Of a stretch of DNA of 64,000 nt, positions 30,937 to 44,604 are shown one piece after another; the stretch's first letter is position 1, and the number at the start of each line of letters is the position of its first letter. The notes under the pieces are model-generated. The model ran no database searches. It was not told where the DNA came from and saw only the letters and a program-made list of their open reading frames with translations. Position numbers and translations under genes: made by a program. Source of the DNA: Delphinapterus leucas (lineage: Eukaryota; Chordata; Mammalia; Artiodactyla; Monodontidae); contig NW_022098091.1 of the NCBI RefSeq assembly GCF_002288925.2, positions 1,737,917-1,801,916 on the forward strand. Direction: 5' to 3'.

Positions 30937-31198
30937 GGGAATTCCCTGGCAGTCCATGGTTAAGACTCCATGCTTCCATTGCATGGGGCGCAGTTTCGAT
31001 CCCTGGTCCAGGAACTGAGATCTTGCATGCCACAAGATACGGCCAAAAAAAAAAAAAAAAAAAAAAGAATATGGGGGAGATGCTTGGTGACTACATAAAT
31101 GTCATGTTTCTCATCAAATTTTCACCTTCTAATTTTAGCATTCATTGATGATCTTGCCTGAAACAATAATGTGATTGCAAAAAAAAAAAAAAAAAAAA
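30937..31198 (+). mobile_element. CHR-type SINE with apparent 3' transduced segment
   Basis: A short-form SINE (30937 to about 31043) ends in a first A-run (31044-31065). About 115 bases of non-SINE sequence follow, then a second A-run (31179-31198). The whole unit, not the SINE alone, is bounded by the duplication AAGAATGGAAATTCCT (30921-30936 and 31199-31214). That arrangement fits retrotransposition of a read-through transcript. Confidence 0.85.
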
Positions 31199-31924
31199 AA
31201 GAATGGAAATTCCTTACAGACAGGAATTGTGTTACATTGTATCTCCAGGACCTAGGATAGTACCAGGCATAGTAAGGGCTCAATGTTTTTCTCATTTTAC
31301 CAATAAGCCTGTATTTTTCCCTTTCTTCAAAATGAGGCTTTAAACCTACTTTAAATACCCTTTTAACCAGTGTTTCTGAAAAGCATTGTGTGTGGGTGAA
31401 GTATAGTTTGGAAAAAGCACGACCCCAAATTGACACAATTTTATACATGGAAAATTCAAAAAAAAAGTATTATTTCCAGATTACAAATGACAGAAATGAA
31501 AACCCTAAGATGTTTTCTTAGATAGTAGGTTCACTGGAAAATGCAGTTATTCTCTAGGGAGGTTATTAGAATTTCCCAGGGAGCACCAGATTTTTGTATT
31601 TAAAGTCTGGTTTTTAATAAGCTTGAGAAGTATGTACCAAAATCTACCTTCCCTGATGGTGCAGGATGAAACAATGAATAAATCCTGGCTTTGAGTAGCA
31701 AACTGAGCGTACTTCTTGCTCAACTAATTCATGCCTCAGTTTCCTCATTGTATCTACAGCACCTAAAACCAATGTCTCACATAAGTAGTCACTCCAAAAA
31801 GTCTGTTGAATGGGTTAATGAGTTCCAACTCTGCAGAGTTGTAAATTTAGTTTCAGTGCTTTTAACTACCTGGATTCAATTCCCCATAGGGATTTTCTTT
31901 TTTTTTTAGGAACTGATTTTATTT

Positions 31925-32100
31925 CCAGTATTTGGAATCAGATGGGTTTAAATCTTAGTCTCGCAGTTACTAGCTGTAAGTCTGTGATTCCTTCAGGTAA
32001 TACATTTTTCTGAGGTTGTTTCCCCAATTATAAAATGAGAATAAGTCTCTACTTTACAAGAATATTGTGAGGATTAAATGTAACTTATAAAACATATTTA
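31925..32100 (+). repeat. MIR SINE
   Basis: 'gttactagctgtaagtctg', 'tttccccaattataaaatg' and 'ttgtgaggattaaatg'. A CHR SINE interrupts its 3' end at 32101. Confidence 0.85.
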
Positions 32101-32403
32101 GGGACTTCCCTGGTGGCGCAGTGATTAAGAATCCGCCTACCAATGCAGTGGACACAGGTTCGAGCCCTGGTCTGGGAAGATCCCACATGCCGTGGAGCAA
32201 CTAAGCCCGTGCGCCACACCTACTAAGCCCGCGCGCCTGGAGCCCGTGCTCCGCAACAAGAGAAGCCACTGCAATGAGAAGCCCGCGCACCGCATCGAAG
32301 AGTAGCCCCCGCTCGCCACAACTAGAGAAAGCCCATGTGCAGCAACGAAGACCCAGCGCAGCCAAAAATAAAATAGATTTAAAAAAACAACAACAGAAAA
32401 CAA
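32101..32403 (+). repeat. CHR-type SINE
   Basis: Forward full-length copy. Target duplication ATAAAACATATTTA (32087-32100), with one mismatch in the right copy. Confidence 0.95.
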
Positions 32404-32503
32404 ATAAAACATACTTAGTGTGACACTGGCATAAGGATGGACATATAGATCAACAGAATAGATTAGACAGCCCAGAAGTAAACCTCACACATACTGTCAG
32501 TTG

Positions 32504-32848
32504 TTGTTTTGGTTTGGTTTTTTTGGCTGCATTGGGTCCTTGTTGCTGCACGTGGGCTTTCTCTAGTTGCGGCGAGTAGGGGCTACTCTTTGTGGCGGTG
32601 CGCAGGCTTCTCATTGCAGCGGCTTCTCTTGTTGCGGAGCACGGGCTCTAGGCGCGCGGGCTTCAGTAGTTGTGGCACGTGGGCTCAGTAGTTGTGGCTT
32701 GCGGGCTCTAGATCGCAGGCTCAGTAGTTGTGGCACATGGGCTTAGTTGCTCCGTGGCATGTGGGATCTTCCCGGACCAGGGCTCGAGCCCGTGTCCCCT
32801 GCATTGGCAGGCAGATTCTTAACCAATGTGCCACCAGGGAGGTCCACG
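32504..32848 (-). repeat. CHR-type SINE nested in L1
   Basis: Reversed. Target duplication GTCAGTTG at 32496-32503 and 32849-32856, which is part of the interrupted L1. Confidence 0.94.
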
Positions 32849-33749
32849 GTCAGTTGAATTTTTTGAAGGGTGTCAAGACCATGCAATGGAAAAAGGACAG
32901 TCTTTCATCAGATGGTGGAGGGAAAACTGGACATCCACATGCAAAAGAATGAGACCCCTTCCTCATTCCATATACAAAAATTAACCCAAAGTGGATCAAA
33001 GACCTAAACGTAAGAGCGAAAACCATAAAAAGTCTTAGAAGAAAACGGGAAAATCTTCATGACATTGAATTTGGCAATGATTTTCTTGGATATAACACCA
33101 AAAACACAGCAACAAAAGAAAAAATAAATTGGACTTCAAAATTAAAAACTTCTGTGCATCAAAGGACACCATCAAGAGAGAGATCCACAGAATGGGGGAA
33201 AATATTTGCAAGTCATATATATAATAAGGGATTAATATATAGAATATATAGAGAACTCCTATAACTCAACAAAAAACAAATAACCCAATTAAGAAATGGG
33301 CAAAGGACTTAACTACACATTTTTCCAAAGAAGATATACAGGTGGCCAAAAGGCACATGAAAAGATGCTCAACATCATTAGTCATTAGGGAAATAAAAAT
33401 CTAAACCACAAGGAGATACCATCTCACATCCATTAGGTTGGTTACTATCAAAAAACCCAGAAAATAACAAGGGTTGACAAGGATATGGAGAAATCGGAAC
33501 TCTGCACACTGTTAGTGGGAATGTAAGATGGTGCAACCACTATGGAAAAATGCATGGTGGTTTCTCAAAAAACAGGATTACTCTATAATCCAGCAATTCT
33601 CCTTCTGGGTATATACCCTAAGAACTAAAAGTAGGGTCTCAAAGAGATACTTGTACATCCACGTTCATAGCAGCATTATTCACATTAGTGAAAAGGTGGA
33701 AGCAACCCAAGTGTTTAATGACAGATGAATGAATAAACAAAATGTGGCA

Positions 33750-33806
33750 TATATATATATATATACACACATATATATATACACACATGTATACATATAT
33801 ATAAAC
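33750..33806. repeat. TA/CA microsatellite
   Basis: Alternating 'atatatat' and 'acacac' units within the L1 relic. Confidence 0.92.
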
Positions 33807-34142
33807 ACAATGGAATATTTTTCCTTCATAAAAAGGAATGAATTTCGGATACATAGTACAACATAGATAAACCTTGAAAATATGCTAAGTGAAATAAGCC
33901 AGACACAGAAGGGAAAATATTGTATGATCCCACTTATATGAAGTACCTAGAATAGACAAATAGAATAGACAAATACCAGGGGCTATGGGGAGGCAGGGGG
34001 TGGAGGGTGGGAAATTATTGCTTAATGATTAGTTTATTTCAGGTGATGAAAATGTTTTGGAAATAGATAGTGGTAATAGTTACATAACACTCAATTGTAC
34101 ATTTAAAAATGGTTAAAAAATGGTAAACTTCATGTTATATAT

Positions 34143-34720
34143 ACATTTTAAAAATATTTATTTATGCATTTGGCTGCACTGGGTCTTAGTTGCGGCACAT
34201 GGGATCTTCATTGCCCTGTGCAGGATCTTCGTTGTGGCATGTGGGATCTTAGCTGAAGCATGCAGGATCTTTACTTGCGGCAGGCAGGATCAAGTTCCCT
34301 GACCAGGGAGCGAACCCGGGCCCCCTGCACTGGGAGTGAGGAGTTTTTGTTTGTTTTAATAAATTTATTTATTTATTTTTATTTTTGGCTGCGTTGGATC
34401 TTCGTTGCTGTCGAGGGCCTTCTCCATTTGTGGCAAATAGGGGCTACTGTTCCGTTGCGGTGCGCAGGCTTCTCATTGCGTGGCCTCTCGTTGCGGAGCT
34501 CGGGCTTCAGTAGTTGTGGCACGCAGGCTCAGGAGCTGTGGCTCTAGAGCGCAGGCTCAGTAGTTGTGGCACACGGGCTTAGTTGCTCCGCGGCATGTGG
34601 GATCTTCCCAGACAAGGGCTCGAACCCATGTCCCCTGCATTGGCAGGCAGATTCTTAACCACTGTGCCACCAGGGAAGCCCGAGTGAGGAGTCTTAACGA
34701 TTGGACCACCAGGGAAGCCC
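34143..34720 (-). repeat. CHR-type SINE interrupted by another SINE
   Basis: The outer copy runs from 'atttatttatgcatttggc' to 'ccaccagggaagcccc' and is split by the inner copy at 34345-34681. Confidence 0.92.
34345..34681 (-). repeat. CHR-type SINE nested in an older SINE
   Basis: Inner copy with target duplication GAGTGAGGAGT at 34334-34344 and 34682-34692. The outer SINE is continuous when this is removed. Confidence 0.95.
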
Positions 34721-34837
34721 CTGAATCTAGATCTTTTTGACTATGTAAAAAACTATGCATATAAGGTAGCTGGAACATACTAGAAGCTCCAATCTTTTCC
34801 TTTTTCTTCAACTACCTACACTTAATACAGTCTGAAG

Positions 34838-35150
34838 TAATAGTCGCCTACATATGAACGAGTTCTGTTCCAAGAGCACGTTCGTAAGTCCAGTTTGTTC
34901 GTAAGTCCAACAAAGTTAGCCTAGGTACCCAACTAACACAATCAGCTATATAGTACTGTACTGTGATAGGTTTATAATACTTTTCACACAAATAATGTGT
35001 ACACAAACACAAAAAATAAAACATTTTTAATCTTATAGTACCTTGAGAAGTACAGTAGTACAGTACAACAGCTGGCACGCAGGGGCTGGCACGCACATTC
35101 ACATCTTTGAAAGTTCGCAACTTGAAGGTTTGTATGTAGAGGACTTACTG
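34838..35150. mobile_element. Small non-autonomous DNA transposon, second copy
   Basis: Inverted relative to 7310-7863 and uninterrupted. Left end 'cctacatatgaacgag', right end 'tgtatgtagaggacttactg' followed by TA. It shares the 'tataatacttttcacac' and 'gtacagtac' body with the first copy. Confidence 0.72.
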
Positions 35151-35159
35151 TATACAGTG

Positions 35160-36375
35160 AGTAGTTATTCCTTAGTATTTTCAGTTAACATATAGGCAAA
35201 CTTATTTTGTACTTAGTGCACTTCTGAAAACTTTAAAAGTACAATGTCAAAGTTACTCAACAGAGTCCAATTTTAAAGGGGTACCTGTTTCCAGAGTACT
35301 AAACATGCCTGACAGAGGTAACCCAGTGGACATCTAAGAGATGTCATAGGTGCCTAAGATCAAGGTAGGAGGTATTGTATCTATCGCCCTGTAACTGTGT
35401 AAATACTAAAGCACCCCTCTCCCGAAGGTGATGCAGGAATAAAAAGATTAGGGCAATCCCCACTCATTAAATGACCATGAGGTATCCTCTAGCTTCCCAG
35501 AGCAGGGAGTGGAAGGTCTTTCTTCCTTCCATGACAGCACAAGCTGATTGGGACCTCACCAAGTCGGCTACCCGCTTCTCACACACGAGGCCTTTTCTAC
35601 TGGCTACCTGCTACAACCCATCATTGTTCACTGCTCCAGGGCACACGGACAGTGGTCAGGACTGGAGATTAGGACAAGCAGGGGATAATTTCAGAGACGA
35701 ATTCCAGAGCTTAGCCACCCCTTAGTATTTTGGAGAGACGACAGAAGCAACTTTAGCCTCAGAGAAAAGCTGCCACTTAACAGGGAGAAATGCTGCCAAG
35801 TAACAGACCTAGTTCTGCTATCACAAACATATCCTGCCATTTTGGCAGAAGCCAGGTCTTTATTCTTTAGCAACAGCAATCGGCAACAGGTGATAACATG
35901 CTGTGGCTCAACATCATTCAAAAGTAATGTACTGAAGACCAAATTCAGAGATTGAAAGGTGTCAGAAGTATCAGTGTCTAATTTGTTAACTTATTAAAAT
36001 GAGGTTGTACAAAAGTAAGAGTTGAAGACAGGCTGTATATAGAATTTCTCAAACCGCAATGTAAGTTTCTAGAGGACAAGGACCAGATCTTCTATTTATA
36101 AGCTGTTTCTATGTAGTGCCCAATAATATGCTTTATTCACCATGGGCCTTATTCCTGATGAGTGGAAGAAAGACAATCAAGCCCTGAGACACAAGGAACA
36201 CTGGTTCCATCATATCTGCTGTTTAATCAGTAAGTATGGTTATTGTGAAAGAGAGAAAAAGACACTGAAGACAGAATTAAGACCAGAAGAAATCTGAAGC
36301 CACGCTACTGTACCACAAGGGGGCAATATTTGAACACTAGTAATCTGGAGAGATAGGAGGCTTGGCAGTTGGCTC
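35160..36375. other. Intergenic, no feature seen
   Basis: Unique-looking spacer between PRPF3 and MRPS21. Short open frames only, none recognised. Confidence 0.5.
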
Positions 36376-36384
36376 TGTTTACTT

Positions 36385-36468
36385 TTTTTTAACATCTTTA
36401 TTGGAGTATAATTGCTTTACAACGGTATGTTATTTTCTGCTTTATAACAAAGTGAATCAGTTATACAT
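36385..36468 (-). mobile_element. Very short L1 3' insertion
   Basis: 84 bases of L1 3' end (poly-T, 'aacatctttattggagta', 'tttataacaaagtgaatc'), flanked by TGTTTACTT on both sides (36376-36384, 36469-36477). A severely 5'-truncated L1 insertion. Confidence 0.88.
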
Positions 36469-36779
36469 TGTTTACTTCCTTTTTAAACACTATGCTGAGT
36501 GGGCTCCACTCAGGGTGAGGAGAGGTGGGCTAGCCACTTCCACCTACCCTCTGCATTCTCCTACAGGGGTTGGCACCAACTCTCCTTATACTAGCAGGCA
36601 TGGCTGTTAGGGGACCAAGATCAGAGGAAACACAGCAGGAGAGGAAGCAGAGCAGCTGGTCTTCCCACAGTGGTCAGATGCCCCAGCTGTCAAGAGTCCC
36701 ATGCCCAGGAGTGCCTGTTGAGGAGGGCAGGGGTGGTAGTTGGGACCTCCACCTGGAATCTCTTTTGAGTACTATAGGG

Positions 36780-36962
36780 CAATGGTTCTCCAATTTTAGC
36801 CTGCATCAGAATCACCTGCAGGGCTTGTTAAACTAGATTGCCGGGCTTCAACCTCAATTTCCAATTCAGAAGGTCTAAAGTAGGGTCCCAAATTTTCCAT
36901 TTCTAGCAATTTCTCAGGTGATGCTACTGATCTGAAGATCACACTTTGAGAGCCACTGCTGT
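36780..36962. repeat. MER5A-like hAT element
   Basis: 'atggttctccaattttag', 'gcatcagaatcacctgcag', and reversed terminus 'ctttgagagccactgctg'. Confidence 0.82.
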
Positions 36963-37378
36963 AGGTATTTCTGGCTTTGTGCCCTTCTTTCTCTTAACAC
37001 TCCCCCATTCTCTCTTTCCTACCATCCATCTACTGCTTTCTTTTCCACCAACCCTCCACTAGCCTCCTTTAGGAAAACCACAGGAAAGACAAAACAGGGG
37101 TGAATGTTAGACTGTCTTAAGGATTCCTTTGGGGAAGGGTTCCAGCTCTCTACCCTGGTTGATGGGTGTTTCAGAAGTAGAATTTATTCCAAATATATAC
37201 ATGTTTCCTCTTCCTTTTACCTAATAGTTGGAAGGCGGTTCAGTAAAGAGGAATAGATCATTTTCCAACAAGATCTTGCTTTGGGTTTCATAAAAATTAG
37301 ACATGGTAGATATACTCCACTACATTTTAAAAAATTTCCCACTTCAGACTACATTTTTAAAAATTACAGTAAAATATA

Positions 37379-37563
37379 GGGACTTCCCTAGTGGTCCAGC
37401 AACTAAGGCTCCATGCTCCCAATGTAGGGGGCCCAGATTCGATCCCTGGTCAGGGAACTAGATCCCTCATGCCACAATTAAAGATCACGCAGGCGGCAAC
37501 GAAGATCCTGTGTGCTGCAGCTAAGACCTGGCGCAGCCAAATAAATAAATAAATATTTTAAAA
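37379..37563 (+). repeat. CHR-type SINE
   Basis: Forward. An unusually long target duplication of about 20 bases, 'aaaaattacagtaaaatata', at 37359-37378 and from 37564. Confidence 0.95.
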
Positions 37564-37869
37564 AAATTACAGTAAAATATACAAAACATAAAATTTAACA
37601 TTTTAATCATTTAAGTGTACAGTTCAGTGGCATTAAGTACATTCACGTTGTTGTGCAAGTATCACCACTATCCACCTCCAGAACTTTTTCATCTTCCCAA
37701 ACTGAAACTCTGCTCTCATTAGACAATAATTTCCCATTCCCCTCCTCCCAACACCAGCCCTTGGCAACCACCATTCTACTCCCAGACTACTTTTGGACTC
37801 GGTTTCTCTTTGACTTAATACAAGAAAGTGTCTATTGCTGACTAGTGGGATTGCTTCTATATATGCAGG

Positions 37870-37988
37870 CCTTCTCGCATATATGTGAGTTTATTGTAAG
37901 AAAGGTAAGAGAAAATGGGGTGGGAGAAAGAAAAGAGGTGGAGACAGCTGGATAAGGATTTTCACATGGGGCCTCCTATCCACAGGCC
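37870..37988 (-). other. MRPS21: MRPS21 3' UTR
   Basis: Follows the stop at 37991-37989. AATAAA on the minus strand (TTTATT at 37890-37895) places the 3' end near 37870-37880. Confidence 0.75.
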
Positions 37989-39863
<1,875 letters not shown>

Positions 39864-40209
39864 GGGACTTCCCTGGTGGCACAGTGGTTAAGAATCTATC
39901 TGCCAATGCAGGGGACACAGGTTCAATCTTTGGTCCAGGAAGATCCCACATACCACAGAGCAACTAAGCCCCGTGTGCCACAACTACTGAAGCCTGTGCT
40001 CTGTAGGACCCACGTGCCACAACTACTGAGCCCACATGCTGCAACTACTGAAACCCACGCGCCTAGAGCCCATGCTCCACAACGAGAAGCCACCACCACG
40101 AGAAGCCACCGCAATGAGAAGCCCACACACTGCAATAAAGAGTAGTCCCCACTCGCCGCAACTAGAGAAAGCCTGCGCGCAGCAACGAAGACCCAACGCA
40201 GCCAAAAAA
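39864..40209 (+). repeat. CHR-type SINE
   Basis: Forward full-length copy, 'gggacttccctggtggcac' to 'gcagccaaaaaaaa'. An imperfect target duplication (about 15 bases, 'agcaggacgccag' versus 'agtagggcaccaa') suggests an older insertion. Confidence 0.93.
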
Positions 40210-40394
40210 AAGTAGGGCACCAAAGACTCAGTATCTTGGCCCACAAAAGGGTCTCCATTGCTGGCTTTCTTCCTAATTTACCCTTGACTGTTGGTATCCC
40301 TCCAGATTCTGACTGTAAACCACCTCCTTTTTGGTTCTACATGATTCCCTTAAACTTTACCACAGGCTTCAACCCTGTGCACAATGCAATCATT

Positions 40395-40545
40395 TCCTGA
40401 AGAGCCTTTAAAAAGTATTCATGCCTTGGTCCCACTCCTCAGAGATTCTGATTTAATTGGTCTCCAGTGGGGTTACACACTGGGTATATTTTAAAACACC
40501 CCTCAGGTAATTCTAATGTAGAGCCACACTTGAGAACGGACCCAG
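40395..40545. repeat. MER5-like hAT relic, degraded
   Basis: Contains 'cagagattctgatttaatt' and 'cacttgagaacggacc', reversed MER5-type text. Confidence 0.6.
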
Positions 40546-40574
40546 ACACTGGTTGACTCTTAAATCATTATCTC

Positions 40575-40786
40575 GGGCTTCTCTGGTGGCGCAGTGGTTG
40601 AGAGTCCGCCTGCCGATGCAGGGGACACAGATTCATGTCCCGGTCCGGGAAGATCCCACATGCCGCGGAGNNNNNNNNNNNNNNNNNNNNNNNNNNNNNN
40701 NNNNNNNNNNNNNNNNNNNNNNNNNNNNNNNNNNNNNNNNNNNNNNNNNNNNNNNNNNNNNNNNNNNNNNAAAAAAAAAAAAAAAA
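40575..40786 (+). repeat. Young CHR-type SINE containing the assembly gap
   Basis: Left part matches the younger sub-type ('gagtccgcctgccgatgcag', 'gtcccggtccgggaag'). The right end is a run of A. Target duplication AAATCATTATCTC at 40562-40574 and 40787-40799. Confidence 0.94.
40671..40770. other. Assembly gap (100 N)
   Basis: Exactly 100 undetermined bases, a usual placeholder length, lying inside the SINE at 40575-40786. Confidence 0.99.
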
Positions 40787-41446
40787 AAATCATTATCTCT
40801 AGCCCCAATCTTATCTTAGAGCTAGACTGATGTTTCCAATTGCCTTAAACCCCACCAAAACCAATTTTATTATCTCCTCCTAAAATTCATTCTTCCTCCT
40901 CTGTACTCTCTCTGCTAATGGCATCACCAGTTAGTCAAGCTAAAAATCTCACCATGTTCCTGGAGTAGGCCTTCTCCTTTACTTCCTACACTCACATTTA
41001 CAATATCCTATACATTCTATAACCTGAAATAGTTCTTAGATCTTTTCCTTCTCTCCTTTCCCTATAGCTACAGCTCTTATTATGGTCCTTATACCTGTAC
41101 TGAAATAATCATCTAACTGGTCATTTAATCAATAAGTATTTATGGAATCCCAACTCTGTACCAGACACTGTGTTAAATGCTGAGGATATAAAACAAACTT
41201 AGGCATAGTTCCCTACCCTTGCAGTCTAGTAGAGAAGACAATTATGTAAGAATTACAATAGAATGTGATAGATGCAAAGATAAGGGAAGCACACAGGAGA
41301 GGTATATAATCTGGACTTGATAAGAAGGTGGTTATGAAAGCTTTCTAACGGATACTTTATTTGAATTGTGAAGGGTAAACAGGCTGCCCTATTTCCATTC
41401 TCCTTCCCTACACCAATTATTGTCCTAAAACATAAATCAGATTGTG

Positions 41447-41791
41447 GGACTTCCCAGGTGGCGCAATGGTTAAGAATCCGCCTGCCAATACAGGGGACAC
41501 GGGTTCGAGCCCTGGTCTGGGAAGATCCCACGGAGCAACTAAGCCTGTGCGCCACAACTACTGAGCCTGCGCTCTAGAGCCCATGAGCCACAACTACTGA
41601 GCCCGCGTGCTGCAATTACTGAAGCCCGTGCTCCTAGAGCCTGTGCTCCGCAACAAGAGAAGCCACTACAATAAGAAGTCTGCACACCGCAACGAAGAGC
41701 AGCCCCCGCTCGCCCCAACTAGAGAAAGCCTGCACGCAGCAACGAAGACCCAATGCAGCCAAAAATAAATAAATAAATAAATTTATAAAAA
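41447..41791 (+). repeat. CHR-type SINE
   Basis: Forward. Perfect 15-base target duplication ATAAATCAGATTGTG at 41432-41446 and 41792-41806. Confidence 0.96.
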
Positions 41792-41852
41792 ATAAATCAG
41801 ATTGTGTACTCTGACGTTAAAAGATCTTTCCCAATAAACAAAATAGTCTAAG

Positions 41853-42002
41853 CCAGTGGTTCCCAAACTTGTTTGCTTATTAGAATCACTTGGGGATCTT
41901 TAAAACATTCCAATTAAGTCACAAGAGGGGAGGGACACGGGCAGGGTTTGTTAAGTTCCCTAGGTAATTGCAATGTGCAGATAAATTTGGGAACCACTAG
42001 TC
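41853..42002. repeat. MER5A-like hAT element
   Basis: Inverted ends 'cagtggttcccaaacttg' and 'atttgggaaccactagtc', with 'tagaatcacttggggatc' inside. Confidence 0.85.
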
Positions 42003-42291
42003 TAAGCTCAAAGTCCTAAACAACTGAGCTTCACCCTCTCTTTCTCTAGCTTCATCTTTAATAACTTGCCCTAAAAAGCCTATGTCTAGTCATATTGAAC
42101 TAGGTGTTTTCCAAACACACTACACATGTATTTTTTACATTTGTTCATGATGTTCTCTGAGAATATGATTCCTTTCTTTTTCTGTTTTATGAAAGGCTAT
42201 TTATTCTTCAAAGGCCCAGATCAAGGGGTAACGACATTTGTAAACTGGTCCAGGAGAAATTAATCACTCCTTCTCTCTGTTCCCAACGCAC

Positions 42292-42468
42292 AGTGGTTCT
42301 CAAACTTTGAGACTCATGCCAACAGTCACCTGGAAAACTTGTTAAAACACTGACTGCTGTGCCACCTCGTTTCTGATTCCACAGGTCTAGGGTGGGGCCC
42401 ACGAATCTGCATTTCTAACAAGTTCCCAAATGATTTCGCTGCTAATGGTCCAGGGAGAACCAATGCCA
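42292..42468. repeat. MER5-like hAT element
   Basis: Starts 'cagtggttctcaaactttg' and contains 'gcatttctaacaagttccc'. Confidence 0.82.
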
Positions 42469-42749
42469 CAGTACACTTTTAAAGCACTGATCAGACAGTA
42501 TTATATTTAGCCATGTTTGGTTTTTTAGTTTTTAAATTCTCCCTTACGGGGTTGCGTGCTTTCTAAGGTTAGAGATTAAGTCTTTCATTTTTGCATTTAA
42601 TATAGTACTTGGCAAAAGAGCAAATATCAGTAAATGTATGACAAAAATGAATCCTCTTGGTGACTAACAAATGTCCACAGCTCAAGGGATTAAGTTACTT
42701 TCTAACAGACACAGTTCTTGGGAATATCAGCTCAGAAGGCCTCAATATT

Positions 42750-43030
42750 ACCTTTACTAAAATGGCACATTAGACTTTAGAAAGCATTTTCATATCCATG
42801 ACCCTAATCATTATCCTATGAAACTGATTAAGCAGGTAATGTCATCTTTTTTTTTTTTTGGCCGCACCACGTGGCATGCAGGATCTTACCACTGGACCAC
42901 CAGGGGAGTTCCCGTCATCTCTTTACAGATTAGAAAACTGAAGTTTAGAGAGGCTGACCTGCCCAAGATCACAAAATGGAGCTAGCAGTAGAATTCAGGT
43001 CTTTAGTGCAGTGCTCTGTAATAGCACTCT
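42750..43030 (-). repeat. MIR SINE, interrupted
   Basis: Reversed MIR ('cagattagaaaactgaagt', 'gcccaagatcacaaaatgg'), split by a tiny CHR SINE at 42848-42913. Confidence 0.75.
42848..42913 (-). repeat. Internally deleted CHR-type SINE
   Basis: Only 66 bases, keeping tail, 'ggccgcaccacgtggcatg', and head 'ccaccaggggagttccc'. Target duplication GTCATCT at 42841-42847 and 42914-42920. The middle of the usual short form is missing. Confidence 0.9.
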
Positions 43031-44600
43031 GCTTCTCAAACAAAAACCACTGAGGTTTGAAAGACAAATTATTGTGGTGCCCATGGGCAAAGTGAAAAAT
43101 GAGGGAGGAAAGAGCTGGGCCAGGCTCCTTAATTAGAGTAAAAAGATGCAAGCCAAGAAGACATGGCATACAAAGGGAAAGGAATTGATCCAAACAATTA
43201 AGTATTTATTTCTGTCTAGACCCTGTTTACTGCTATTTAATGAAGGCCACTTTTTGGACTAGAGACTAGCATATTAGAGAAAAAACAGAAAAAACAACAA
43301 CAAAAAAAGTGCCTGAAAGGGAAAGACTGGAAATATAAAAAGGGCAAGGAGACTGGATTTGAGGAGAAACTATGAAAAGAACAGAGACCCTAGATATGAC
43401 TTCACCTAGGAAGAAGAGCCTACTGGAATGACAAAGACAGTTTAAAGTAGTATGAAAGAAAACAGCAAAAGGAGGAGGAGTTTAGAAACACACTCAGGTA
43501 TCCTACTGGAGTTTCAAAAGGGTTCTGAAACAGAAGTGATCATCTTACCAAGTAAATGCCTGTGTGGTCAGGCAGAAAAGAAAGACAAGAAAAAAGTACC
43601 AAAGGAATGTTAGAGGAGGTGAAAAAAGTGAAAAGATCGGTGGCCCCCAACATAATGATGGGGTTGCTAAATGGTGTTCCTTGGATGGTTCTAGTTCCAA
43701 AACACAAACCAAATAAATTCCAAGGTGCAAGGTGAGGATTTCCTTCCTTACCTTGCACTTTCTAGGTATCCTGAAAAAGCACAGATTATCTTCAAATGTT
43801 CCAGAATCCCTAAAGTAGAGGCATCTACTCAACTCATTTCTAATAAAGGATGTAGGAAGTGTTTTGTAGAACTCATGAAGTAAATAGAGAGGGTGTTACT
43901 AATGATGCTTCTGCTTTCACAGGTAGTTCAAGGACTAGTCAACCAAGGGGTTTAGAGTAAACAGATCAACCCGGAGTTTGGGCGCCTGGCAACCTAACAT
44001 TTAAGGAGAACTCAGCTGCCAGTTCAACAGACTATGTAAAAGGAGCTGAGCTGCCTGGGCTGGGGAATTTGGGGGTGGCAGACTCACATGTCAGTGTAGC
44101 CAGCCTACATCAGGATCAACATGTACACAGAAGGACTCAATGGGCCCAGAAGCTCACCTACCAGGAATAAAAGGGTTCAACTGGGCATGCTTCCAGTGTG
44201 CTTGCCTTTCTTTACTTGGGCACCAGCCAATCACGCAGGGCTTCCTAATGACCCCCACTCTCCATCTCTTCATCCCAGGGCACCAATGAGGGCCCTTGGT
44301 TATATAACAAGCATTTTGTGGTGGTCTCACTGTGCAGACACATAGGCTGTTTCCTTTGTAAGACTACATCTGTGCTCCAAACATGCTAAAGCTTTAACCA
44401 CCTCCCTCTCCTCTCATTTGCTCTCATACCTACTGTTGTAATTAGACCGCAGAACATGCAACTTATTTTTAAATTACCAACTATCAGAAAGCTGAGAGAA
44501 ACGAGGAGAAGCCTGGGATTTAAGAGAGATATACAGCAAAGGCAGCCAGAGGACATTACGGAAAACCAGAGGAAAAGAAGTAAAGTGTCAGAAAGTACTG
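43031..44600. other. MRPS21 intron, no feature seen
   Basis: Unique-looking intron sequence, no exon or clear repeat recognised. Confidence 0.45.
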
Positions 44601-44604
44601 TGTT

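Larger units (their letters stand above)
32411..34142 (+). mobile_element. L1 ORF2/3' end relic, split by a SINE
   Basis: Contains decayed L1 ORF2 text such as 'caatggaaaaaggacagtc', 'gaactcctataactcaac' and 'gtatataccctaagaac', followed by 3' UTR. Multiple stops make it nonfunctional. A CHR SINE at 32504-32848 interrupts it. Confidence 0.85.
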
